DNA from: Bombyx mori
Taxonomy: Eukaryota; Arthropoda; Insecta; Lepidoptera; Bombycidae
Direction of reading: 5' to 3'
NCBI RefSeq assembly: GCF_030269925.1
Contig: NC_085123.1
Coordinates: 124,001-188,000, forward strand
DNA length: 64,000 bases
This document shows, in pieces, positions 35,040-46,758 of the stretch. The translations under genes and the position numbers were made by a program. Position 1 is the stretch's first letter. Each line of letters opens with the position of its first letter. The notes below the pieces were generated by a model. The model saw nothing but the letters and a program-made list of their open reading frames with translations. It did no database searches and was not told where the DNA came from.

Positions 35040-35350
35040 GCGATTCTCCATTCCACATTTAATGTGGATTTCAGCAGTCTTAGGGGCCTACATAGCAACC
35101 TTGACGCCGTACCTTGAGACGGCGCAGCCTGCCCTACTGTTTCTGACGGAGACGCAGATATCTGCTCCGGATGATACCTCGTACCTTGAATACCCCGGCT
35201 ACGTATTGGAGCACAACTTCTTGCGTAAAGCCGGTGTGTGTGGACCTATTCGTCGCCGTTCGTTGTTGCCGTCTTGGTGGCCTCGAACAACGGGTCCCTC
35301 TTGTGGCTGTACGTAGATCACGGAGGTTGTATCCGAACCTAGTGACGTGG
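35040..35350 (+). pseudogene. LINE family B endonuclease fragment
   Basis: Broken frames read NVDFSSLRGLHSNLDAV, then LETAQPALLFLTETQISAPDDTSYLEYPGYVLEHNFLRKAGVC. This is the start of an apurinic-endonuclease-type domain with the TETQ catalytic glutamate region. It lies after reverse-transcriptase sequence of the same family, so it is a separate insertion or rearranged piece. Confidence 0.75.
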
Positions 35351-36956
35351 TGCTTTTGGGGATGGGGGGGGGTTTTGAAAAAAAATTATCGATTTTTTAA
35401 TTGTATTTTAAAACTTCATATTAATTATATGGATATTTAATGCAAAAAACTTAAAAAATGTTTTTTTCAATTAATTATAAAGAATTAAAAATTGATAGAA
35501 TTAAAAAAAAAACTCGCGTGACTTATAAACGCGCCATGATTGGTCATCATAGTTGTGACGTCATAATGTTATAGCTATTTAATAACAGTACAGCGTTTAC
35601 GGCTAATGCACGTGACTAGACAATAATATTAAAAATTTATTGCTAAAAAACGAGTTGTTAGTTGGTTACGATTAGCTATGTGTGATAAAGGATTTATTAA
35701 AGCAAAGTCTGAAGTTTTGGGATTATCACGGTGCACAGCTTGAAACTATTTATTTCGGCGTTTGTCATCTTGGGAAACATTTAAAAACATTTTTTCAGGA
35801 GTTGTTTTTGTAGTATTCATGCATAATAGTACAAAAGAAGAACGATAACTTTTGAGGTTCGACATTTTCAATATAAATATTTGAATATTTAACAATGACA
35901 ACAAAATTAAATAGATCAAAACACTGTACTTATTATTTCTATATAAACCGCAATGAGGGAAAACTAACATTATGACGTCACACATGCACTCGGGTTTGAT
36001 CGGGAGCTGTCGGCGTGTCTTAGGACCTCGAAAAAAAATAAATTGTTCTGCTATAAAACTAATATATGATCTTTCCATTTATCACAAAAAAAAATTTTTT
36101 CAAAAACCCACTTATGTATTCCCTCCTCTGAGGTGCCTGTGGGGGGTCGCGGCATACTCTGGTATAGCAATACCTGTAGGGATGCTGCACACCTTAAGTG
36201 GGCCGCGTCGCGGCATGGGAAAATTATAAAATTTTTTTTTTTTTAATTTTTTTGATTTTTAATTTTTCAATAGTTATAAAAAATCATAATTAACAAATTA
36301 ATTAACTTTAATGAAAATTAACCGCAGGATCTTATAAAGTACATATATCAAAAGGGCTCCACGAAGTTTAAAATTTATAGGCCAATTATTTATACCTTTC
36401 ATTCCATTGTTTATGCCAATGGAGATTGGGAAAAAACTTGTTAGTTAACAATTGAATAACTTCTTGAAAAAAGATGATTAAACTTTTTTTTCTTCAGGGC
36501 TTGATTCGTTCAAGTGTTAAGAAGATACTAGAATTTTTTCAAATTTTTAAAATCACATTTTATGTTATAAAAAATATATTTTTATTGCTGAACTCTCTTT
36601 AGCGGCGGCGCGCGCATGCTGTAACAGCCGCGCGGAGCCCTATTTTCAACGTCTAATTAAAATTATAAATAATGGAGATAGAGTTCCGGGAGCTAGGACT
36701 TTTTTATTGGAAATTTCCTCCTCTTTAACGAGCTTTTTTCAAAATGGCTTCAATGTTAATATTTTTCAAATTATTAACAAAAAACGAAATATCATTTTTT
36801 TTCATCTTATTTTGTTAATAACAATTGCAATTTTTAACCTGCACCAAAATCCTTCAAAAACATTTTTCTAGAGGTGATTCCGAATCGAATGAGCCATCGC
36901 TCATATTTTTAGGACCTTTATCTCTATTTTTCACGTTTTTGAACTTGTTGACTAGA
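35351..36956. other. AT-rich stretch, unassigned
   Basis: Long A/T homopolymer-rich DNA with a G-rich start near 35355-35372, a GC patch at 36118-36225 and another at 36600-36640. No protein family recognised. Probably several degenerate transposon pieces. Confidence 0.4.
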
Positions 36957-37535
36957 CTACACTGCGCAAGTCCGATTACAGTCTGGCCCATAGTGCGAAA
37001 GAGAAGACTGACCTTCTGGTCAAACTCTTCGCCTCGAACTCGACTGTGGGCGACGGGGGTGTGCACACCACCGAACATCCCTCGGTGTCATAGCTCCCTA
37101 CCGGGGATCTGCTTCACACAGTGCGCAGTCAGGCGGGAGCTCCGACTCCTGGACGTCCATAAGTCGAGTGGGCCAGACTACATTCCCGCAGTGGTTCTGA
37201 AAACGTGCGCCCCTGAGCTGAAACCTGCGCTAACGCGTTTGTATCGCCGCTCGTATAGTACTCTGAGTCTGCGGAGGGACTTCGGTTCCCTCTGTGTTTT
37301 GTACCGTATGTTCCATGGGAGTGCTCTGAAGAATTGTTGATACCATCATCTCGTTTTTACTATCGCACCGCCCGCCACCGGAGTAGAGTTCATCCATACT
37401 ACCTGGAGCCACTGCGTTCATCCACAGTGTGGTTCCAGAGATATTTTTTGTCACGCACCATCCGGCTTTGGAATGAGTTCCCCTCCACGGTGTTTCCCGA
37501 GCGCTATGACATATACTTCTTCAAACGAGGCTTGT
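36957..37535 (+). pseudogene. LINE family B, reverse-transcriptase and 3' end fragments
   Basis: The left part reads the start of the RT domain (RRELRLLDVHKSSGPDYIPAVVLKTCAPELKPALTRLYRRS). The right part reads the extreme C-terminus (RTARHRSRVHPYYLEPLRSSTVWFQRYFLSRTIRLWNEFPSTVFPERYD-FFKRGL). The catalytic core between them is deleted, and they are joined at about 37260. Family B is distinct from the Jockey elements of this window. Confidence 0.78.
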
Positions 37536-38283
37536 TTTTTTTGTTATACCTGCTACCTATGCTGATAGCCTTGACAGCCTATTTCATCTTCTGCTTGACG
37601 TGTAGGTGAGCTCACGGAGTTCAAACCGGGGGCGTTGCTAACACTGGCAAGAGCAGTGCTTCGCAGAATCTACCACCGGATCGGAAACGCGACCCACTGA
37701 GAAGATTCGGCGAGAAACTCAGTGGGCTGTGACTATGGGTTAATTCACTCGTCGAGCCCTTCGTCGCAAGCGACGGGTTGGCCGAGGACGGTGACCGGTG
37801 CTTGTGATACCTAAAAGCACCGTTAATGGATCGGAAGGATCCGTAATGACGTGTTTAGGGCGACGTCGACTGTTTAGCATTCAGTCCACAAGATCGGATA
37901 TGTAATTTCTGGCGGCCACGACAAAAGGGTTTTCATGTCGTGCCTTCTCAAAGTGGCGCAATGATGCCGGCTGTAGATACTTACTGATTGAGTCAAGCTC
38001 CAGGTTATCATGGAGATCCACGTTCCTTAGTAACCGTGGTGCTCCGACGGCTATCCTGCAAAAACAGGATTAAATGATGAAGGGGTTTCAAGTTGGTGCG
38101 GGCCGCGTGAGCTAATATTACGCTTGCATACGTCATGACGGGGCATATGCAATTTTTGTAGAGTGTCACCTTATTTCAAAGAGACAATTTACTTCGCTCG
38201 CAAATCATGGGATAGAGGCGTCCTAATATGGAGGCGGAACGGTCACTTACCGTTTTAATGTGGGGTCGGAAAATGAAGCTTGT
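37536..38283 (-). mobile_element. Diverged Jockey-type LINE (family C), 3' end
   Basis: The T-run at 37536-37545 is the poly(A). The shared hairpin is at 37691-37727, followed upstream by a degenerate ORF2 C-terminal region recognisable by parallel text to the main Jockey family (for example the LYPMICERSK and MTYA regions). Many stops. Confidence 0.7.
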
Positions 38284-38412
38284 TGGAAGTACTTAACGGT
38301 AGGCAGCGGCTTTGCTCTGCCCCTAGCAGTGCTGAAGTCCATGGGCATTAGTAGTCACTCACAATCATGTGGGCCGTACGCTTGTCTGCCTACAAGGGCA
38401 ATAAAAAAGGTA
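38284..38412 (+). mobile_element. SINE/LINE-like 3' tail (family of 8322 and 42258)
   Basis: GGTAGGCAGCGGCTTTGCTCTG...GTCTGCCTACAAGGGCAATAAAAAAG. Non-coding. Confidence 0.65.
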
Positions 38413-38418
38413 CATATG

Positions 38419-38428
<10 letters not shown>

Positions 38429-38456
<28 letters not shown>
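38429..38456. repeat. (TA)n microsatellite
   Basis: About 13 TA units between ACATAC and ACGCAC. Confidence 0.9.
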
Positions 38457-38595
38457 CGCACATAATACGAGCGTGTTTATATCTTATCGACGCGTGCGTC
38501 TCCAAGTACGTAACTTGGAAAGTATGTATAGTGTGATAGTGACTGAACAGAACAGCATATTGTGACAAGAAAATGTTTAATTTAATTTACAAATT

Positions 38596-39012
38596 TACGA
38601 ATCGATCCGAAAACATATTAAGTCAGTGTCGGAACGGTACTTCGATAAGACTATGCATCCTGGTAATCGCCTTATCGTTGTCGCCGTTGAGTACTTCTCG
38701 AATCCTGCTCACGCATGAGCCAGTCACCTTACTGATCCATCGGAGCTAATAACTCTTGCATTAGACGCCTTCGGCTCTAACACTAGGAGTAGGGATCCCG
38801 GTAACCGTACTCGTCGGACTCGGCAAAAAGCTCGACGTGCAACTTAACCCATAATAATATATCAGCTCGCTGAGTTTCTCGCTCGATCTTCTCAGCGGGT
38901 CGCGATTTCGTTCCGGTGGTGGATTCATTCGTGAAGGAACTGCTTTTAAGTTGTTAGGTCTCCTTAAAAGTCGAAAGGCTTCCAAGCCACCAGTAATCCC
39001 TTAAACATAAAA
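38596..39012 (+). mobile_element. Jockey 3' end, strongly 5'-truncated
   Basis: Starts at ATCGATCCGAAAACATAT (ORF2 C-terminal region), passes the ORF end (NTRSRDPGNRTRRTRQKARRAT-like, broken), the shared hairpin at 38874-38901, and the CCACCAGTAAT...AAAAAAA terminus of the Jockey family. Confidence 0.8.
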
Positions 39013-39719
39013 AAATTGTATCAAATTAACACGAAACATACGTCTACACAACACATCCACAGGTTTGCGAACAAATCGTTTTTAATTGTCTAACCGACAA
39101 ATATTTTCAGGTAATAAACTGATCCAATAAGATTCCGATACTACTTTGGGGTACCGGAACCCTAAAAACAAGAAAAACAGTTAATATCTACATCACACTT
39201 AACTATAATTTCTACGAAGTATGAGATACATATTATTATAAATACATTAGGTGAATGCTACAAAAAGACAAATTGATTGATAAGTGAACGGAATGAAATC
39301 ATGATTCATCGAAATTTTGTTTTGAAACTAAAAAAATTAAGTGGGTCTCAATTAGAAAACGAAATAAACCAACCGGTCATGGCTCTAAGATTTATCCCCT
39401 GGCTTACGCAAACAAAGGAACTAGAAACAGGCATACAAGATAAGCCCACGGGCCCGTGGCAGTGTGCGCGGGCGGGCCGGTGGCGGCAAGAGCAGCGAGC
39501 GGATCAAATACTTCTTCGGCCTTGTCCAGCGGCCCGACGTCTGTCTGTATCTGAAGACAACGTCTACAGTGAAACGTTATGTTGTTATGCAGACATGAGT
39601 GTACCTGCTGACAGCTCACTCGAGGTTATGAGTTGCAGAAGCCCACAGACATCACGATGAGAATAACGACACCCTTCCAACGTCCACACGACGTCCAAAT
39701 ATGAATTACATTGTATCAC
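39013..39719. other. Unassigned, no gene seen
   Basis: A 127-codon frame at 39277-39660 shows no known motif and is probably not a gene. Confidence 0.4.
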
Positions 39720-40050
39720 AAAGAGAGATCCAAGATCGAGGCATTTGGGATGTGGTGTTGGAAAGCAACGTTACGCATCCCATTCTAGAAGAGCTCCACA
39801 CAAAAATAACATTTTCTACAATACGCATACGAAACTATGTACTTTGAAGAGAAATCCTAACAACCACGAAAAGCTGATAGGTCACATCGACGGGAAAAGA
39901 CCACGTGGTCAGTGACCTATGTGCTGGTCAAAACGGATAGCATCGCTTACCGTCATATCAATATCTGAACCGTTTGGGACTACCGATGATAGAGACACAT
40001 GGAGAGGAGTTATGCCGCGGGTGATGATAGAACAGTTATCAAATTAGACA
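39720..40050 (+). pseudogene. LINE reverse-transcriptase C-terminal fragment
   Basis: Broken frames read KSKIEAFGMWCWKATLRIPF, then NNHEKLIGHIDGKRPRGQ and FGTTDDRDTWRGVMPR. These parallel the conserved LINE tail (R-IEAFEMW--RRMLRI...L---I-GKR-RGR...DR--WR). Several stops and shifts. Confidence 0.65.
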
Positions 40051-40122
40051 CGACCTTCAGAAAACGAAGACGTCGACTCACAAGAAAAATCTTCCGATAA
40101 CCACTTAACATCTGATAACATA

Positions 40123-40170
40123 ATAAAATATAACATAACATACATATATGTATGTTATGTTATATTTTAT
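40123..40170. repeat. Perfect 48-bp palindrome
   Basis: Centre between 40146 and 40147; each arm is 24 bp starting ATAAAATATAACATAAC. AT-rich and without a spacer. It lies immediately left of the Bm1 copy. Confidence 0.95.
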
Positions 40171-40173
40171 ATA

Positions 40174-40612
40174 TGAAGTCGTCGTGGCCTAAAGGATAAG
40201 ACGTCCGGTGCATTCGTGTTGAAGCGATGCACCGGTGTTCGAATCCCGCAGGCGGGTACCAATTTTTCTAATGAAATACGTACTCAACAAATGTTCACGA
40301 TTGACTTCCACGGTGAAGGAATAACATCGTGTAATAAAAACCAAACCCGCAAAATTATAATTTGCGTAATCACTGGTGGTAGGACCTCTTGTGAGTCCGC
40401 ACGGGTAGGTACCACTACCCCGCCTATTTCCGCCGTGAAGCAGTAATGCGTTTCGGTTCGAAGGGTGGGGTAGCCGCTGTAACTATACTGAGACCTTAGA
40501 ACTTATATCTCGAGGTGGGTGGCGCATTTACGTTGTAGATGTCTATGGGCTCCAGTAACCACTTAACACCAGGTGGGCTGTGAGCTCGTCCATCCATCTA
40601 AGCAATAAAAAA
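40174..40612 (+). mobile_element. Full-length Bm1 SINE
   Basis: The tRNA-like head has an A box (TGGCCTAAAGG) and B box (GTTCGAATCCC) with about 45 bp between them. It is followed by the complete Bm1 body and the 3' end ATCTAAGCAATAAAAAAAA. The polymerase III boxes are intact, so it could be transcribed. It is not a tRNA gene: the head does not fold into a full cloverleaf with acceptor pairing that I can see. Confidence 0.92.
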
Positions 40613-40627
40613 AAATATATATATATA

Positions 40628-41034
40628 TGTCGTGGATAACTTTTAGTTGTCGTGGATAACGACTTTTAGTAATATTAAGATGGTGGTTTTGATTATTATT
40701 TTAAATGATGAAATGTTGTTTTGATAAATATCACAAAATGAAGGGTAGACTCCGTAACGCCACAGTATAAAATGGCGGTACGTGGACAGAGTCGTGGCAC
40801 TCGTGTCAGACAGTGATTCCGTCCGTCTCAGTAGTGAGTCTCTGACAGTCAGTCAGTCAGTCAGTCGGTCTGTCGGTATGTGCAACGAAACTGTCGGTTT
40901 ATCCTGTCATTGTGAAAGTTGTGTGTGTTGAGTTTCAATAATTATTATTGAAAAGTTTTATTGACTAAACTGAGTTCAATCGAATACGAGTGATGACGAA
41001 ACTACCGCTCAGCCATCCCTGACGTGTGCCGACA
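40628..41034 (+). mobile_element. Probable solo LTR, 407 bp
   Basis: Starts TGTCGTGG and ends GCCGACA, with TATA on both sides as a possible 4-bp TSD, though in an AT repeat this is weak. TATAAAA at 40766-40772. No internal retroelement sequence is adjacent. Confidence 0.55.
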
Positions 41035-41052
41035 TATACATATATATAAGCT

Positions 41053-41430
41053 TGAGGGTAGACATTATCTTGCTGAACACCAAGTAAAACGAAGTCACTT
41101 CTTGATTCCTGATTTAATCAACAATATGTTATCTTAACAATTCACTTTAACACTTGTCCAACTTTAACCAGTACGTACAACAGTCACTGAATCACACAAC
41201 GTAACAAGGATATAGTAAATGCACCAGGCAAACGCAGTCCAGCGAATGTTCATTGCGAGGCACGTACCGCCTTTTTATACTGGCCGGCGCAGCTGGCTTA
41301 TTTATGAGTCACTTCTGTTGCACCTGTTGTTTACGAGTCGAACGACACGGCCGGCGCACCTGGCTTCTGTGAGTCACTCCTATTGCACGTGCTAAACAGA
41401 AATATCGTTAACGCCGTCATATACATAACA
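41053..41430 (-). mobile_element. Second LTR-like block, inverted
   Basis: In minus orientation it starts TGTTATG and ends CCCTCA. Its TATA region GTATAAAAAGGCGGTACGTG (41262-41281) matches that of the neighbour (40765-40784) at 19 of 20 bases. TSD not found. Confidence 0.45.
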
Positions 41431-42257
41431 TAATAAACAACATAACCTAATAAAATGTATTCTATTCATATGCTCAATGCTTTAAATTACCATAAGTTCT
41501 TTAAATAAAGAATTATAAAATTGTAAATACGGGAACATGTCTATAAATTCTAAGTTCTGTGTAAATTATCGATCACCGGATAATCATATCACACAAGAAC
41601 ATCCATTCCCTTTGATAAGGGATCTGGTTATGTAACGGCGACTGCACGTCGACAGCTGAGGAGTTATCTGAGACTTATCACAGCGATACCTACGGAGAAC
41701 ACTACAATCTTTGCTGTAACAACGTTAGTGTGAGATTTGTTCTGAGGCATCCGCGGGGCATTGAAGTTGAAATCACAAGGAACGCACTCCTTGAATGATA
41801 TGCCTTAGTTCGGACTGACGCTGACGCAGGTCCCTAGCGGAGTCCCACTTACTCGGGGACCTGGTAGGAGGCTCGGCCCCGGCCCTAAAAAAACTATTAC
41901 TTCAATAAAAGTTGAGGAAAAAACGTTAATCACGGGCTTTAATTTGTTCTGACGCCAATCCCATGGCTAGCTTTGGAGCTTACTTAAGGTAGTGTTTCAA
42001 GGCTTTTCACCCACATCTCTAGTTCTCTGAGCCATCGCAAGCAACGACCCGTTGTAGCTGGGAGATGCGATACGAAGTATTCTTCAGGTGCTGAAGGAGA
42101 AATGTGCAATGCAGCTTGAGGTGCTATATTCTCACTGACTAAAGGCTCGCCGAGTTCCGAGCGGCTACGTATCCGAACATACTCCACGCGTACTCTGTGC
42201 AGACTTGGGGCAGGATAAATACATATTTTATATGAAATCTAAACTAATTTACTGACT
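41431..42257. other. Unassigned, probably transposon debris
   Basis: At 41745-41893 a GC-rich block ends CCCCGGCCCTAAAAAAA, like a LINE 3' end. At 41984-42187 (minus) a 67-codon frame (MEYVRIRSRSELGEPLV...) is of unknown origin. Confidence 0.4.
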
Positions 42258-42372
42258 AGAGGCAGGCAGCGGCTTGGCTCTGCCCCTGGGTTTGCTGACA
42301 TCCATGGGTGACGGTAACCACTCACCATTAGAGGGGCCGTATGCTCATTTGCCTGCACGAACAATAAAAACA
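42258..42372 (+). mobile_element. SINE/LINE-like 3' tail (family of 8322 and 38284)
   Basis: GGCAGGCAGCGGCTTGGCTCTG...TGCCTGCACGAACAATAAAAAC. Confidence 0.65.
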
Positions 42373-42487
42373 ACTATACATTTATTTTGGTCGTTACAAT
42401 ATTCTTCTTTGTTTTGTTTCGGCGACCGCTCACGTAGCCGCCGGCGGTACCTCGGACTATGAGGTCGACTTACTATATTCGGTAGCT

Positions 42488-42780
42488 TCACTTTTTTTTT
42501 TACCTATATTGATAGCCTTGAGAGGCTATTTCAGCTGAACCCTAACGTGTAGGTGAGCTCACAGGGCTCAAACCGGAGTGTTGCTAACACTGGCCCTAGC
42601 AAGAGCAGTGCTTCGCAGAATGTACCACCGGATCGGAAACGCGACTCACTGAGAAGATCCGGCGGGAAACACAGTGGGCCTTCGTCGCAAGCGACGGGTT
42701 CGACGAGGATGGTGACTGGTGCTTGCGGTACCTAAAGCACCGTTAGTGGATCGGGAGAATCCGTAATGACGTGGCATAGT
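42488..42780 (-). mobile_element. Jockey-type LINE family C, 3' end
   Basis: The T-run at 42490-42501 is the poly(A) end. The shared hairpin is at 42643-42680. Parallel over about 290 bp to 37536-37860. Confidence 0.7.
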
Positions 42781-43626
42781 TTCACAATTGTCTAAGCTTT
42801 TTTAGTTTCAGAGACATAGACGCCGGTGCAGCACCGTTGTTGTCAAGCGGGTCGCGCGAGTAATACCAAAAAGTGATTTTAATGTACATAAAATTAACAA
42901 TCTAGTTGTGACTCCTAAATAGTTTTCGAAAAAATCTACGTCGCAAAAACGCTTATATTTCTTCAAATATGTTAACATTAATTTATGATAAGTTAACAAA
43001 GTTTTGTTCTCAGCGCAAACCAGACCAAAAGTCAACATGAATGTTAATCACTTCCGCAAGATCGACATCTGTTCAAAGAACTCGTTCAATTGTTTTCGAT
43101 TTAAAAAATGAAACCATTGCATGAGCCGCCCCACTCTCACCTTGTTGTTTAGAACAACATGAAAATTAAGTTGAATCGATACTTAGGACATCGTTAACTT
43201 TAAATTTTGTTGAAGCTGCCCATCTCCCGGCGCCGCGTCGGGTCGCATCGCTAGAGTCGCTATAAGACTACAACGAAATAAATTTAGTTTCAATAACAAA
43301 TTCACAATTTGATGCTCCGTTTATTCTTCCATGACCGCGTAAACTATACAGTTTCCGTAACTTATCTACGTCGGAAACTATTAAACAAGAATAAATACAA
43401 GATTCACGGCCATTTTTAATTCATGTTGCATTTTGAATTAGTTTCGTGACTCGACAAAAATGCATCAGCATGTTTTGGAAGAGAAGAGGGAAGAGAATGT
43501 CAGATAGGAAAACGAGGAAAGGATACCGTTGCAGACTTCCGAGGACCGCTGATCTACCGTTGAGTATTATTATCTAGTAATCGGACGAGAGTGGGGTTGC
43601 ACAGTTCTGTTTTCATTAAAGAGCAC
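42781..43626. other. Intergenic, no gene seen
   Basis: AT-rich; no recognised frame or repeat. Confidence 0.45.
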
Positions 43627-43638
43627 ACTTTATGCTTG
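43627..43638. repeat. Target-site duplication, left, of Jockey copy
   Basis: ACTTTATGCTTG, repeated at 46447-46458. Confidence 0.92.
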
Positions 43639-46446
43639 TCCCGCGCGCCGCGACCCTAAAATCGCGAACTATAACATGGTTAGGAACGACAGGCCCACTG
43701 CTCGTGGTGGTAGTACCGTCATTTACTATAGAAGAGCTCTGCATTGCGTCCCGCTCGATTGTCCCGCGCTCGCTAATATCGAAGCATCAGTGTGCCGAAT
43801 CTCACTGACGGGACACGCACCGATCATTATCGCGTCCGTTTATCTTCCACCGGATAAGATCGTTCTAAGCAGTGATGTCGAGGCGCTGCTCGGCATGGGT
43901 AGCTCTGTCATTCTGGCGGGTGACCTAAATTGTAAACACATCAGGTGGAACTCTCACACCACAACCCCTAATGGCAGACGGCTCGATGTTAGTCGATGAT
44001 CTCGCCTTCGATATCGTGGCTCCGCTAACCCCGACTCACTACCCGCTAAATATCGTGCATCGCCCGGATATACTCGACATAGCGTTATTAAAAAACGTAA
44101 CTCCGCGCTTACACTCGATCGATGTAGTTTCAGAGTTAGATTCAGATCACCGTCCCGTCGTTATGAAGCTCGGTCGCGCTCCCGATTCCGTTCCCGTCAC
44201 GAGGACTGTGGTGGATTGGCACACGCTGGGCATCAGCCTGGCTGAATCTGATCCACCATCGCTCTCGTTTAGCCCGGACTCTACCCCGTCTCCTCAGGAT
44301 ACCGCTGAAGCCATAGACATCGTAACCTCACACATCACCTCAACATTAGATAGATCATCGAAGCAAGTTGTAGCGGAGGACTTCCTTCACCGCTTCAAAT
44401 TGTCCGATGATATTAGGGAACTCCTTAGAGCTAAGAACGCCTCGATACGCGCCTACGACAGGTATCCTACCGCGGAAAATCGTATTCGAATGCGTGCCCT
44501 ACAACGCGACGTAAAGTCTCGCATCGCCGAAGTCCGAGATGCCAAATGATCTGATTTCTTAGAAGAACTCGCGCCCTCGCAATTTTCTTACTACCGCTTA
44601 GCTCGTACTCTCAAATCGGATACGGTAGTAACTATGCCCCCCCTCGTAGGCCCCTCAGGCCGACTCACGGCGTTCCATGATGATGAAAAAGCAGAGCTGC
44701 TGCCCGATACATTACAAACCCAGTGCACGCCCAGCACTCAATCCGTGGACCCTGTTCATGTAAAATTAGTAGACAGTGAGGTAGAACGCAGAGCCTTCTT
44801 GCCACCCTCGGATGTATTACCATCCGTCACCCCGATGCAAGTTAAAGACTTGATCAAAGACTTACGTCCTCGCAAGGCTCCCGGTTCCGACGGTATATCT
44901 AACCGCGTTATTAAACTTCTACCCATCCAACTCATCGTGATGTTGGCATCTATTTTCAATGCCGCTATGGCGAACTGTATCTTTCCCCCGGTGTGGAAAG
45001 AAGCGAACGTTATCGGCATACATAAACCCGGTAAACCAAAAAATCATCCGACGAGCTACCGCCCGATTAGCTTCCTCATGTCTCTAGGCAAACTGTATGA
45101 GCGTCTGCTCTACAAACGCCTCAGAGACTTCGTCTCATCCAAGGGCATTCTCATCGATGAACAATTCGGATTCCGTACAAATCACTCATGCGTACAACAG
45201 GTGCACCACCTCACGGAGCACATTCTCGTAGGACTTAACCGACCAAAGCCGATCTACACGGGAGCCCTCTTCTTCGACGTTGCAAAAGCGTTCGACAAAG
45301 TCTGGCACAACGTTTTGATTTTCAAACTTTTCAACATGGGCGTACCGGACAGTCTCGTGCTCATCATACGGGACTTTCTGTCTAACCGCTGACGACACAA
45401 CCGATTACTATTCAAGTAGAAAAAAAGTCCCTAATCGCGAGTAAACTCCAGAGCGCAGCGCTAACCCTCGGACAATGGTTCAGAAAATGGCGCATAGACA
45501 TGAACCCAGCGAAAAGCACAGCAGTGTTATTTCAAAGGGGAGGCTCACCGCTTATTTCCTCCCACATTAGGAGGACCCCCCGATTACCCTCTTATGCCAA
45601 CCTATACCCTAGGCCAGGAAGGTCAAGTACCAGGGTGTCACCCTGGATGCATCCATGACATTTCGCCCGCATATAAAACAGTCCGCGACCGTGCCGCATT
45701 TATTCTCGGCAGACTCTATCCCATGATCTCTAAGCGGAGTAAAATGTCCCTTCGGAACAAGGTGACACTTTACAAAACTTGCATAAGGCCCGTCATGACT
45801 TACGCGAGTGTGGTGTTCGCTCACGCGGCCCGCACACACATAGACACCCTCCAATTCCTCCAATCCCGCTTTTGCAGGTTAGCCGTTGGGGCTTCGTGGT
45901 TCGTGAGGAAAGTTGACCTACACGACGACCTGGGCCTCGATCAGTCCAGAAATACATGAAGTCAGCATCGGAACGGTACTTGGTAAGGCTATGCGTCATG
46001 ATAATCGCCTTATCGTTACCGCCGCTGACTACTCCCCGAATCCTGATCATGCAAGAGCCAGTCACCGTCGACGTCCTAGACACGTCCTTACGGATCCATC
46101 AGATCCAATAACCTTTGCATTAGACGCCTTCAGCTCCAACACTAGGAGCAGGCTTAGGGACCCCGGTAACCGTACTCGTCGAACTCGACAAAGAGGTCGG
46201 CGTGCAACCTAACCCATGCATCAGCCCGCTGAGTTTCTCGCCGGATCTTCTCAATGGGTCGCGATTCCGATCCGGTAGTAGATTCATTCGCGAAGCAATT
46301 GCTCTTGAGTTGTTAGGTCTCCTTTGGAGGCGCTCGGGCAGTTGTTAGCAAATCCTACCCCTCCTGGCTGAGCGTTTGCTCGCCCACATGTCCTGGTGAA
46401 ACTGGAAAGGCTTCCGGGCCACCAGTAATCTTTCAATCATTAAAAA
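43639..46446 (+). mobile_element. 5'-truncated Jockey copy upstream of Suc1
   Basis: Starts within the endonuclease part of ORF2 and ends in TAAAAAA. A perfect 12-bp TSD flanks it. Its right end is about 270 bp before the Suc1 TATA box. Confidence 0.93.
43676..46212 (+). pseudogene. Jockey ORF2, disrupted
   Basis: Opens in the endonuclease domain (ARGGSTVIYYRR, ASVYLPPDK, ILAGDLNCKHIRW, SELDSDHRPVV). It then has a shift near 43980 and a stop near 44547 and continues into the reverse transcriptase (KAPGSDGISNRV, TSYRPISFLMSLGKLYERLL, GALFFDVAKAFDKVWHN). At 45391 the text jumps from ...LSNR to ...DDTTDYYSS, losing about 150-170 bp that include the GVPQGSVLSP motif. The thumb and tail follow in broken frames. 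Dead copy. Confidence 0.9.
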
Positions 46447-46458
46447 ACTTTATGCTTG

Positions 46459-46714
46459 CGCACCCAATATGCATTCTGAGTGATGTTTATCGGGCCAGTC
46501 TCACAATAGCGTTTAAACTTAATCGCTGACATTGAACTTGTTTTTGAAAACTAAAATACGAAGTTTAAATAATTGCATAACAATATGTATGATCTGAAGC
46601 AAAAAAAATAAAACATTAGTGCCTAATTTAGTCACGCACCGCGTCGCCTCCTCGCACCACACGAAACACTCCATAGATAATGTTATCGAGATCGAGGTCG
46701 CTTCTCGGGGCGAG
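46459..46714 (+). promoter_or_regulatory. Suc1 upstream region
   Basis: About 255 bp of host sequence between the Jockey TSD and the TATA box, including an AGATAA (GATA-type) site at 46675-46680. Gut-expressed insect genes often use GATA factors; here that is only suggestive. Confidence 0.4.
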
Positions 46715-46721
46715 TATAAAA
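46715..46721 (+). promoter_or_regulatory. Suc1: Suc1 TATA box
   Basis: TATAAAA, 44 bp before the ATG. A TTCAAC initiator-like word at 46743-46748 puts the likely start near 46746, giving a leader of only about 13 nt. Confidence 0.75.
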
Positions 46722-46758
46722 GGGGGCGGCCACACGCGAATTTCAACTAGTATTAGTC

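Noticed and set aside
39277..39660. 127-codon frame as a host gene
   Set aside because: No motif, no promoter or splice support, surrounded by transposon debris.
40174..40260. tRNA gene
   Set aside because: A and B boxes belong to the tRNA-like head of Bm1; the text continues into the SINE body.
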